Part shown: positions 17,070-25,521 of the stretch, piece after piece | Numbering within the stretch: position 1 is the first letter of the stretch | How the letters are laid out: each line of letters starts with the position of its first letter | NCBI RefSeq assembly: GCF_036226745.1 | Contig: NZ_CP109013.1 | Span: 1,860,001 to 1,924,000, forward strand | DNA: 64,000 nt | Direction: 5' to 3' | Source: Streptomyces sp. NBC_00683 | GTDB lineage: Bacteria > Actinomycetota > Actinomycetes > Streptomycetales > Streptomycetaceae | Notes under the pieces: generated by a model | Databases searched by the model: none | The model's input: only the letters and a program-made list of their open reading frames with translations | Told to the model about the DNA's origin: nothing | Made by a program: the position numbers and the translations under genes

Positions 17070-17837
17070 ATGGGACGGTTCGCGGGGGCGGTGCTGGCGA
17101 CAGCCGCACTGGCCGGAGCACTGGCACTGGCCTACACGTCGGGCATGTCACTGTCGCTGCTGCTGGGAGCGGCGGCCGGTGTGCTGAGCCTGCTGTGGCT
17201 GCTCCTCCTGCTGACGGTGCCATGGAACCTGTACTTCCGTGCCCGGGCGGTCCTCGCCGAGATCGGGGTCAGCCGCGGCAAGGGCCTGGACGTGCCGGAG
17301 GCACGCGATGCGGAAGCGGCGCGGATCGCCCGGATGATGCTGCGGGTCGCAGTGGGGGGTCACGTCCTGACGGCTGCCCTGGTCGTCGCGGTCACGGTGG
17401 CGACGGGAGCGGTCACGGGATACTGGTTCGCCGGGTTCTTCCTGCTGAGCACCGTCTTCAGGCCGGCGGGCGCCTACTTCGGGCAGTTGCGGAGACGGCT
17501 GGGCACCCTCGTCGAGGACGTCACCTTCCCGCGTGACGACGTCCTGGAACTGCGCAAGCAGGTCGAGCGGGTGCAGAGCGGGACCAGGGTCCTGGAGGAG
17601 AAGGCGGAGGAGCAGTACCGCGCCCTCGCCGCACTGCGCGGCACCGTGGACGCGCTGGGCGCCTCGGTGTACGAGCGGGCGGACGAGGCCGACCGGAAGA
17701 TCGCGGCGCTGGCCCGGGAGTTCGAAGCCACCGTGAACCGCCTGACGGACAACCAGGAGATCATCAGCGGCCTGAAGGCGTTCCTGCGGCTGCTCCGGGC
17801 AGCCGACGGCGATGCGGGCGCACACCCGCTGCGCTGA
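17070..17837 (+). CDS. Membrane protein with C-terminal coiled coil, unknown function
   Basis: 255 residues. Two N-terminal helices (residues about 4-25 and 28-50), then a cytoplasmic stretch, two more helices (about 92-113 and 117-135), and a long charged coiled-coil tail (about 150-250: LELRKQVERVQSGTRVLEEK and on). I recognise no catalytic motif. The shape suggests a scaffold or sensor at the membrane. It is preceded by a perfect palindrome that may control it. A short intergenic gap leads into the DUF3626 gene. Confidence 0.75.
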   Translation: MGRFAGAVLATAALAGALALAYTSGMSLSLLLGAAAGVLSLLWLLLLLTVPWNLYFRARAVLAEIGVSRGKGLDVPEARDAEAARIARMMLRVAVGGHVLTAALVVAVTVATGAVTGYWFAGFFLLSTVFRPAGAYFGQLRRRLGTLVEDVTFPRDDVLELRKQVERVQSGTRVLEEKAEEQYRALAALRGTVDALGASVYERADEADRKIAALAREFEATVNRLTDNQEIISGLKAFLRLLRAADGDAGAHPLR

Positions 17838-17892
17838 TGGTCCTGCCCGGACCGGCCGGAAGGGCGGCGGCGCGACCGGGCAGACTGGGGCG

Positions 17893-18747
17893 GTGAGTAC
17901 CGACACCCCGCGGGCACCGGAGCGCGCCCTGCACCATGTGGCCTCCCTGTCGACAGGATCGCCGCTGGATCCGGCACTGGCTGTGACGCTGAACTTCCAC
18001 CCGGACAGGGCCGGCCCCGACGGCCGTACGGTTCTGGATCTGCTGGCCGATGACGGCGTGTACGTGTCCCAGTTCGTCACCGGCACGAGCAACGGAGGGC
18101 TCACGGCGCACCCCGGCGGTGACCGGTGGCGCTGGGAGAGCCGGATCTTCGGGGGTGCCTACGACGACGCGCACGCCCATGAGCGCCCCGTCTACGGCGC
18201 GTTGAACTTCCGACGCTCGACCGTCGGTGCGGCGCCCCGGTTCGGTTCCGCGCACCTCAGGCTGACCTCCGAGGCGCTCGACCGCACCACGTTCTGCTAT
18301 CCCGACAGCTTCCTGGAGCCTGCGGACTTCGGGGTGGCGGCGCGTATGCGGCTCATCGAACTGGCCGAGGCCGACCGCAAGGACGCGCTCGACGACTACA
18401 TCGAGGCCCAGGTCCACGGGCCCGTCCGCCTCGACCGCCATGTGGAGGCGCTGGTTCTCGACCCGTCCTACCGCGGTACGCCGGTGGACTCCGCCGCACG
18501 GAGACTTCCCTGTCCTGTCGAGTGGCACGACGGGTTCCGGATCAGCGTCGAGGAGTTGCGGCGCCGGCCGGGCTACCGAGGACAGGAGTACGTCGATCTC
18601 GGCGCCGCGCTCGCGGTGGACGGCCGGCTCGACCCGCGGCTGATCGGGGACGCGGCCCGCTCCGGCCGCCACGACGGGCAGGACCTCAAGAAGGTCTGGC
18701 ACTGTCTGGCCCGGTTCGGGCGGACCGCCACCGGCGGGAGAGAGTGA
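17893..18747 (+). CDS. DUF3626 domain protein
   Basis: 284 residues from GTG 17893 (after GGGGCG). The whole chain matches the DUF3626 pattern as I know it: VTLNFHPDRAGPDGRTVLDL, SQFVTGTSNGGLTAHPGGDR, WRWESRIFGGAYDD and RFGSAHLRLT, followed by FCYPDSFLEPADFG. No function is established for the family; the conserved Arg/Ser-Glu/His pattern is compatible with an enzyme. The C-terminus includes a Cys-containing stretch, LPCPVEWHDGFR. Convergent with the S8 protease across a strong terminator. Confidence 0.8.
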   Translation: MSTDTPRAPERALHHVASLSTGSPLDPALAVTLNFHPDRAGPDGRTVLDLLADDGVYVSQFVTGTSNGGLTAHPGGDRWRWESRIFGGAYDDAHAHERPVYGALNFRRSTVGAAPRFGSAHLRLTSEALDRTTFCYPDSFLEPADFGVAARMRLIELAEADRKDALDDYIEAQVHGPVRLDRHVEALVLDPSYRGTPVDSAARRLPCPVEWHDGFRISVEELRRRPGYRGQEYVDLGAALAVDGRLDPRLIGDAARSGRHDGQDLKKVWHCLARFGRTATGGRE

Positions 18748-18752
18748 GAACA

Positions 18753-18792
18753 GAGGTGGCTCCGCCCCCTGAGCAGGGTGCGGAGCCACCTC
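18753..18792. terminator. Bidirectional terminator, DUF3626 / S8 protease
   Basis: A 13-bp perfect stem GAGGTGGCTCCGC / GCGGAGCCACCTC, with an inner CCCT/AGGG pairing in the loop, between convergent genes. Confidence 0.8.
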
Positions 18793-18811
18793 GGACGGGT
18801 CCCTCAGCAGA

Positions 18812-21800
18812 TCACTTCAGGCCGAAGGCCCGGATGATCTCCTGGTCGACGGCGAGGCCGCCGGGTCCCTCGGTGTGCGCCTTCAGCGACACGAAGCCGC
18901 CCGACTTCGCCGGGGTCCTGAACCGTGCTGTCCACCTGCCCGCCGAGTCCTTGTGCAGCTGCGCGGCCGCCCAGGTCTTGCCGTCGTCGTAGCTGACCGA
19001 CAGCGAGGCCTTGTCGGCCTTCACCGCGCCGTCCATCCACTCCTGCGTGCCGGAGGCGAGCCCCACCTCGGTCCACCGGCCGCCCTTGACGTCACCGGCC
19101 AGGTCGGTGTCGACGTCGAAGTCCAGCTGGAGCATCGGGATGTCGGCCTGGTACGTGTTCTCGTCCAGGGCGCCCGAGACGAAGCTCCACTCGCTGTGGG
19201 TCCGGGTCGAGGTCTTCCACACGTCGCCGTCCCGGACCGAGTCGAGGACCAGCCGGTACGGGAGCTTCTCCGACGAGAGGTCGCCCGCGTATCCGGCGCG
19301 GCCCGCGCCCTTCCTGAGCAGCGTGTCACCCTGGTAGAAGGCGTACGACGTGGTGTCGTACTCGTCCTCGGGCATCGAACCGGAGTGGCCCGCACCGGAG
19401 TCGCTCCACATCGGGATGTTGAACTGCATGTCGTTGTACGTCGTCCGGAACGGACCCCAGTAGCCGGTGCCGAGCCGCGGACGGGTGATCGGCGCGAACC
19501 ACTCGGCCTCGTAGCTGCGGCCGGCCGTGTAGTCCAGGTCGCCGCTGCGCATCTCGGCGGCGAAATCCGTCGCCTGCGCGTTCAGAACCGAGTGGTTCTC
19601 GTACCAGAAGGAGTCGCCCGGCAGCGGGGTGACCCACTCGGTGCGGACGCCCGGGAACTTCTCGTACTCCGCGAAGCCGAGCCCCGGTCCGTAGTCCGGG
19701 ATGTCGTAGCGGTAGCCGCCGCCGAGCATCGCCTTGTGGCCGTAGAAGGTGTTCTCCACCTTCGCCAGCTGACCGGTCGACGGCGCGAAGGCCAGTGAGC
19801 GGTCGGGGATGGTGCCGTTGTGGCGGTCGACCAGGTCGTACACGAAGCTCGTGTACTTGCGCTGGTCGATGTCGAGCTTCCGGCCGCGCTCAGCGGCCTT
19901 GATCAGCGTCCCGCCCGCGATCCGCTGCACGGTGGCCACCGGGATCGTGGTCTCGGTGCCGTACGGGACGTAGCTCTCCATCAGGACGCCGCTGCCGTCG
20001 TTGACGACGAACAGCGCCTTGGCGCCCGCGGCGAGCGCGTTCGCCAGCCGGTCGGCGGGGCTGACCGCATCGCTGCGGGTGACCACGACGGCCTTCCCCT
20101 TGACGTTGTGGCCCTCGTAGTCGGCCGCGGCACCGTTGCCGGCGAAGAAGCCGGTCAGCTTCTGCTCGCTGTTCTCGGCGAGCAGCGAGCCGGACTGCAC
20201 GGTGACCGGCACATCACGGCCGTCGGCCGACAGGTCGATCATCTTCTCGCCCTGACGCCAGCGGGTCAGGAAGCTGAAGCTGCCCTGCGTGACCTTCTCG
20301 GTGGGGCTCGCCCACAACTGGTCGTACATCAGCGGGATCTGGAACGCGTCACGCAGGACGACCCCGTTGGGCGCGGTGCGTGCCATGTCGTAGCGCAGCT
20401 GCCGCGTCTCGGTCTCCCTGGGCGTGCGCACGCTGACCTTGCGAGCCTTGGAGGCGTCCAGGGTGACGGTGGTGGGCTTGTCCAGGACCGTCTCGGGGTC
20501 CGCCAGGAAGGCGACGGCCTTCGAGTCGGCGCGGTCGCCCTCGACGTCGACCGAGGCCCAGGTGGAGTAGTTGCCGGGCGGCAGGCGCAGCGTGGTCTCG
20601 CCGGAGACCGCGACGACGCCGAGGTCCGGGCTGCCGAGCTCACCGAGGACGACGTAGCCGTCCATCGGCTTGCCCGCGCGGTCGCGGAGCTCGAGCGTCA
20701 GGTCGTAGAGCTCCTGCTCCTTGTTCACCGCGAAGCCGGTGTGCGCGACGACTGTGCCGGCCGCGTCCTTGGCGACCACCTGGCCGGAGAACTGGGTGTT
20801 GTTCGGGACCTGGGCCGGGTCGATCGAGAGGACCACGTCGGCGGTGGAACCGGCCGGGACGGTGACCGTGGACGCGGAGAGCTTGTAGGCGGCCGAGTCC
20901 GTGCCGGTCGCCAGGTCCAGAGTGACGTCCTGCGCACCGGAGTTGCGGTAGGTGATCTTCCGCTCGGCGACCGGGTCGGTCGTGGCGTGCGGCCAGTCGT
21001 AGGAGGCGACCTCGACGGAGCCGGTGGCCTCGATCGTCGTGTCGATCGCCGCCTTCACATCGAGGCGGCCGGTGCCCTGCTCGTACGGCGTGTAGTCGGG
21101 CAGCTGCTTCGAGGAGGTCATCAGCGCGTCCTTGATGCGCTGGCCCGACCAGTCGGGGTGCCGCTGCTTCAGGATGGCGGCGGCGCCGGCGACGTGCGGG
21201 GTCGCCATCGACGTACCGGACATCTGCTGGTACATCTCGGTCATACCGGGGATCGCCTGCGAGGCGGCCGCGTTGATGTCGACGCCGGGGGCGGACAGGT
21301 CGGGCTTCAGCCCGTGCGACCTCACCAGCGGGCCCATGGAGGAGAAGTCCGCGCGGTTGTCCTGCTTGTCGACGGCGGCGATGGTGAGTGCCTTCGCCGC
21401 GGAGCCGGGAGCGCCGATCGTGCCCGCGCCGTACGCGTTGCCGGCGGCGATCACGAACAGCGGGCCGCCGTCGGCCGAGAGCGCGTCGACTGCCTGCGCC
21501 ATCGGGTCGGTGCCGTCGTCGGGGATGCTGGATCCGAGGCTCATGGAGACGACGTCGGCGCCTTCGGCCTTCGCCCACTCCATGGCTTCGATGATGCCGG
21601 AGTCCGCGCCGGATCCCTCGTTGCTGAGGACCTTGCCGACGATCAGGTCGGCTCCCGGGGCGACGCCCTTGTTGGCGCCGTCCGACGCGGCGCCCGAGCC
21701 CGCGATGGTGGACGCGACGTGCGTGCCGTGGCCGTGCTTGTCGACGACCTCCTCGCCGGGTACGAAGCTCCTGGACTGCAGGATGCGGTCCTTCACGTCC

Positions 21801-22564
21801 GGGTGCGTCGCGTCGATGCCGGTGTCCAGGACGGCGACCGTGGTGCCCTTGCCGTCGAAGCCTGCGGCCCATGCCTGCGGGGCGTTGACCTGCGGCACCG
21901 AGTCCTTGAGCGACGCCTCGACCCGGCCGTCGAGCCACAGCTTGGCGATGCCGTTGTCGAGCGAACGGCTCTTCTCCGTGCGGGCGATGTCGCTCCAGAA
22001 GGCGCGGGCGTCGTCCTTGTCCGCCTTCAGCGCCGCACCGTGGATCGATTCGAGGGTGCGGACCGTCCTGCTGCCGCGCGGTGCCGCGGGCAGCGAACGT
22101 GCCGAGCCCGCCGGGTAGGTGGCGATCAGCGGGATGCCGCCGGAGCGCTTGTCGTCGTACCCCATCTCGACGAGGGCGGAGACGTTGAAGAGCCGGCGGT
22201 CCAGCTTCCCCGCCGCGATCAGGGCGGTCGCCTCGTCGGGCAGGACGTAGATGTCGTCGCCCGCCTGCTGCATGTGCACGCCGCCCGAGACTCCGTCGGG
22301 GCGGTCCACGGTCACGGTGTCCTGCTTGCCGGCGCCGTCCGTGTAGTGGACGACATCACCGGTGACGAGGGTGATGTCGTAGCTCCGGGCCGGGGCCTCG
22401 GAGCGGCCGCCGGTGGATGACGGCTGCGGAGCGGCGGTGGCGGAGCCCGCCGCGGGAAGCATGACGCCACTCACGAGGGCGACCGAGGTCGCTATGAGCA
22501 GTGCCCTGCGTCCCGCGCGAGCGGGTCTCGCCCGGCCGGAAACGGAGGAGGGGAGGAATGTCAT
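18812..22564 (-). CDS. Large secreted S8 (subtilisin-like) protease
   Basis: 1250 residues. The signal peptide ends near GSATA|APQ. An N-terminal prodomain-like region carries VTGDVVHYTD. The catalytic domain has Asp247 (VAVLDTGIDATHPD), His279 (HGHGTHVAST), Asn376 (IAAGNAYGAG) and Ser452 (SGTSMATPHVAG). Beyond about 560 come beta-rich repeats and a PA (protease-associated) type segment (VVVTRSDAVSPADRLANALA), then a long C-terminal beta domain with an immunoglobulin-like closing region. It is probably an extracellular protease for nutrient use or morphogenesis. It is a paralog, of nearly equal length, of the protease at 43818-47582. Monocistronic. Confidence 0.9.
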   Translation of the reverse strand: MTFLPSSVSGRARPARAGRRALLIATSVALVSGVMLPAAGSATAAPQPSSTGGRSEAPARSYDITLVTGDVVHYTDGAGKQDTVTVDRPDGVSGGVHMQQAGDDIYVLPDEATALIAAGKLDRRLFNVSALVEMGYDDKRSGGIPLIATYPAGSARSLPAAPRGSRTVRTLESIHGAALKADKDDARAFWSDIARTEKSRSLDNGIAKLWLDGRVEASLKDSVPQVNAPQAWAAGFDGKGTTVAVLDTGIDATHPDVKDRILQSRSFVPGEEVVDKHGHGTHVASTIAGSGAASDGANKGVAPGADLIVGKVLSNEGSGADSGIIEAMEWAKAEGADVVSMSLGSSIPDDGTDPMAQAVDALSADGGPLFVIAAGNAYGAGTIGAPGSAAKALTIAAVDKQDNRADFSSMGPLVRSHGLKPDLSAPGVDINAAASQAIPGMTEMYQQMSGTSMATPHVAGAAAILKQRHPDWSGQRIKDALMTSSKQLPDYTPYEQGTGRLDVKAAIDTTIEATGSVEVASYDWPHATTDPVAERKITYRNSGAQDVTLDLATGTDSAAYKLSASTVTVPAGSTADVVLSIDPAQVPNNTQFSGQVVAKDAAGTVVAHTGFAVNKEQELYDLTLELRDRAGKPMDGYVVLGELGSPDLGVVAVSGETTLRLPPGNYSTWASVDVEGDRADSKAVAFLADPETVLDKPTTVTLDASKARKVSVRTPRETETRQLRYDMARTAPNGVVLRDAFQIPLMYDQLWASPTEKVTQGSFSFLTRWRQGEKMIDLSADGRDVPVTVQSGSLLAENSEQKLTGFFAGNGAAADYEGHNVKGKAVVVTRSDAVSPADRLANALAAGAKALFVVNDGSGVLMESYVPYGTETTIPVATVQRIAGGTLIKAAERGRKLDIDQRKYTSFVYDLVDRHNGTIPDRSLAFAPSTGQLAKVENTFYGHKAMLGGGYRYDIPDYGPGLGFAEYEKFPGVRTEWVTPLPGDSFWYENHSVLNAQATDFAAEMRSGDLDYTAGRSYEAEWFAPITRPRLGTGYWGPFRTTYNDMQFNIPMWSDSGAGHSGSMPEDEYDTTSYAFYQGDTLLRKGAGRAGYAGDLSSEKLPYRLVLDSVRDGDVWKTSTRTHSEWSFVSGALDENTYQADIPMLQLDFDVDTDLAGDVKGGRWTEVGLASGTQEWMDGAVKADKASLSVSYDDGKTWAAAQLHKDSAGRWTARFRTPAKSGGFVSLKAHTEGPGGLAVDQEIIRAFGLK

Positions 22565-22670
22565 GCAGAAGATCTACCGGCCGGGACACACCGATGGCGC
22601 GTTCACACCTGGCGTGAACCTGCCGTGGCGGTAATCCGCCCCGCCGATGACCGCGGCCGGGCGGCCGGGT

Positions 22671-23810
22671 TCAGGCCACGGAGGCGAGCGGTGGTCCGTC
22701 CTCGTGGTGGATGGGGGTGTGGGCGCCGGCGAGCGGCACACCGCTGCCGCCGCGCCGGTCGGCGACGATCTCGGCCGCGATCGACAGGGCCGTCTCCTCG
22801 GGCGTACGGGCCCCGAGGTCCAGGCCGATCGGCGAGTGCAGGGCGGCCAGTTGGCGCTCGGTCACGCCCGCTTCGCGCAGTCGCTCGTTGCGCTCCAGAT
22901 GGGTGCGGCGCGAACCCATCGCGCCGACATAGGCGACCGGCAGCCGCAACGCCAGTTCCAGCAGCGGTACATCGAACTTGGCGTCGTGCGTGAGTACGCA
23001 GAGCACCGTGCGCGCGTCCACCTCGGTGTCCGCGAGGTAGCGGTGCGGCCAGTCGACGACGATCTCGTCGGCCTCCGGGAAGCGTGCCGCGGTCGCGAAG
23101 ACGGGCCGGGCGTCGCAGACGGTGACGTGATAGCCGAGGAAGCGGCCGGCTCGGACGAGGGCGGCGGCGAAGTCGATGGCCCCGAAGACGATCATCCGGG
23201 GCGGCGGGACGCTCGATTCGACGAGCAGGGCGAGCGGCCGGCCGCAGCGCGAGCCGTCGGCGCCGATGGTGACCTCGCCGGTGCGGCCCGCGTCCAGCAT
23301 CGCCCGGGCCTCGGCGGCGGCCGTGCGGTCGAGCTCGGGGTGTCCCCCGAGCGCGCCCTCGTACCTGCCGTCGGGGTGGACGAGCAGCGGGCGGCCGAGC
23401 ATCTCCGCGGGCCCGTCGGTGATCCGGGCGACCGCCGCCGCCGAACCCCCGGCGGCAGCGGCGAACGCGGCGGCGAACACCGGGCGCGCGGGATCCTCCG
23501 CGCGCACCGGGGTGACCAGGATGTCGATGACGCCGCCGCAGGTCAGGCCGACCGCGAAGGCGTCGTCGTCGCTGTAGCCGAAGCGCTCGCGCACGGTGGT
23601 GCCGTCCTCGAGCGCCTGTCGGCACAGTTCGTACACCGCGCCCTCCACACATCCGCCGGAGACCGATCCGATGGCCGTGCCCTCGCTGTCGACCGCGAGC
23701 GCGGCGCCCGGCTGCCGGGGCGCGCTGCCGCCGACGGCCACCACGGTGGCCACGGCGAACGCGCGTCCCTGCCCGACCCACCGGTGCAGTTCCTCGGCGA
23801 TGTCCAGCAT
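22671..23810 (-). CDS. xdhC: XdhC/CoxI-family protein
   Basis: 379 residues. The N-terminal XdhC_CoxI domain has TVVAVGGSAPRQPGAALAV and GSVSGGCVEGAVYELC with the conserved Cys; the C-terminal XdhC_C Rossmann domain starts RMIVFGAIDFAAALVRAG. XdhC binds molybdenum cofactor and inserts its sulfurated form into xanthine dehydrogenase. The gene lies 40 bp after the permease stop, in the same direction as the three dehydrogenase genes, so it matures the enzyme encoded just upstream. Confidence 0.88.
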   Translation of the reverse strand: MLDIAEELHRWVGQGRAFAVATVVAVGGSAPRQPGAALAVDSEGTAIGSVSGGCVEGAVYELCRQALEDGTTVRERFGYSDDDAFAVGLTCGGVIDILVTPVRAEDPARPVFAAAFAAAAGGSAAAVARITDGPAEMLGRPLLVHPDGRYEGALGGHPELDRTAAAEARAMLDAGRTGEVTIGADGSRCGRPLALLVESSVPPPRMIVFGAIDFAAALVRAGRFLGYHVTVCDARPVFATAARFPEADEIVVDWPHRYLADTEVDARTVLCVLTHDAKFDVPLLELALRLPVAYVGAMGSRRTHLERNERLREAGVTERQLAALHSPIGLDLGARTPEETALSIAAEIVADRRGGSGVPLAGAHTPIHHEDGPPLASVA

Positions 23811-23850
23811 GGCGTGTCTCCTTCTGACAGGGGTGCGGAGGGCGGTGGCG

Positions 23851-25308
23851 TCAGTGGACGCCCAGCCAGCTCTCGATCGGATTCAGGGCGAAGTAGACGA
23901 CGAAGATGAGCGTCAGGACCCACATGAAGGCACCGACCTCACGGGCCCTGCCCTGGGCGAGCTTGATGGCGGCGTACGAGATGACGCCCGCCGCGACACC
24001 TGTGGTGATGGTGTACGTGAACGGCATCAGGACCACGGTGAGGAAGACCGGGATGGCGACGGAGCGGTCGCTCCAGTCCACGTGCCGGGCGTTCTGCATC
24101 ATCATGGCGCCGATGACGACCAGGGCGGCCGAGGCCACCTCGGCCGGCACGATGGCCGTGAGCGGGGTGAAGAAGAGGCAGGCGGCGAAGAAGAGCCCGG
24201 TGACGACGGAGGCCAGCCCGGTGCGGGCGCCCTCCCCGACCCCGGTCGCCGACTCGACGAACACGGTCTGGCCGGAGCCCCCGGCGACGCCGCCGATCGC
24301 TCCGCCCGCTCCGTCGATGAACAGCGCCTTGGACAGGCCCGGCATCCGGCCCTTGTCGTCGGCGAGCTTCGCCTCCGTACCGACTCCGATGATGGTGGCC
24401 ATGGCGTCGAAGAAGCCGGCCAGCACCAGGGTGAAGACGATCATGCCGACGGTCATCACCCCGACGTCGCCCCAGCCGCCGAACTCGACGTCCCCGAAGA
24501 GCGAGAAGTCCGGTGAGGAGACCGCGCTGCCGGCCAGCTCGGGCGGGCCGCTGCTCCAGGACTTGGCGTCGATGTCGCCGACGGCGTTGACGACGACCGC
24601 TACCATGGTGCCGACGACGATCCCGATCAGGATCGCGCCGGGGATGTTGCGCGCCTGGAGCATGAAGATCAGCAGCAGGGTCACGGCGAAGATGAGGACG
24701 GGCCAGCCGGCCAGTTCACCGGCGGGGCCGAGGGAGAGCGGGGTCGCGGTGCCCTTGTGGACGAAGCCGGCCTTGTAGAGCCCGATGAGGGCGATGAAGA
24801 GGCCGATGCCCATGGTGATGCCGTGCTTCAGCGCGAGCGGGATGGCATTCATGATCATCTCGCGGAGGCCGGTGACGACCAACAGGCAGATCACCAGCCC
24901 GTAGACCACGCACATACCCATGGCCTGCGGCCAGGACATGGCCGGGGCGACCTGCGAGGCGAGCACGCCGGAGACGCTGAGACCGGCGGCGAGCGCGAGG
25001 GGCACCTTGCCGATGAAGCCCATCAGCAGGGTGGTGGCAGCCGCCGCGAACGCGGTGGCGGTGATGAGTCCCGGCTGGCTGAGCAGCTGGCCGTCGACGT
25101 CCTTGCCGCCGAGGATGAGCGGGTTGAGCAGGAGGATGTACGCCATGGCCATGAAGGTCGTGACGCCGCCGCGCACTTCGCGCGCGACGGTCGATCCCCG
25201 TTCGGATATGTGGAAGTAGCGGTCGAGCCAGGACCGTCCGGCGGGGACGCGCGAGCCGGGGCCCGCGTCCTCCGCACTTGTCTTGGCTTGCACTGTCTGC
25301 TGGGTCAT
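23851..25308 (-). CDS. NCS2 purine permease, AzgA type
   Basis: 485 residues with about 12 membrane helices. The N-terminal HISERGSTVAREVRGGVTTF and MAMAYILLLNP, followed by GLITATAFAAAATTLLMG, are characteristic of the adenine/guanine/hypoxanthine (AzgA/PbuG) branch. The substrate-binding helix motif is seen as FFDAMATIIGVG, and SATGVGEGARTGLAS is conserved. It should import hypoxanthine or guanine for oxidation by the adjacent dehydrogenase. ATG 25308 is chosen; longer upstream reading has no membrane or signal character. About 210 bp separate it from the dehydrogenase stop. Confidence 0.88.
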   Translation of the reverse strand: MTQQTVQAKTSAEDAGPGSRVPAGRSWLDRYFHISERGSTVAREVRGGVTTFMAMAYILLLNPLILGGKDVDGQLLSQPGLITATAFAAAATTLLMGFIGKVPLALAAGLSVSGVLASQVAPAMSWPQAMGMCVVYGLVICLLVVTGLREMIMNAIPLALKHGITMGIGLFIALIGLYKAGFVHKGTATPLSLGPAGELAGWPVLIFAVTLLLIFMLQARNIPGAILIGIVVGTMVAVVVNAVGDIDAKSWSSGPPELAGSAVSSPDFSLFGDVEFGGWGDVGVMTVGMIVFTLVLAGFFDAMATIIGVGTEAKLADDKGRMPGLSKALFIDGAGGAIGGVAGGSGQTVFVESATGVGEGARTGLASVVTGLFFAACLFFTPLTAIVPAEVASAALVVIGAMMMQNARHVDWSDRSVAIPVFLTVVLMPFTYTITTGVAAGVISYAAIKLAQGRAREVGAFMWVLTLIFVVYFALNPIESWLGVH

Positions 25309-25521
25309 GTTGCCTGACTCCCAAGGTTCACAGGGGCACCCGCGTGGAGCTTCGTGACTGCGGGATTTGGGATGCTGCTCGGCGGCACGACCCGGGGGAC
25401 GGCCCAGGACGAACTCTTCTTGCAGGTGGAGCGGTTGTGCGTGGACTCCGGACGGTGCGCGGCGCGGGGAAGTGTGACGTTCACGGCAGGCGCGCACCGC
25501 CCGGAGGGTTCTGGGTGGCCG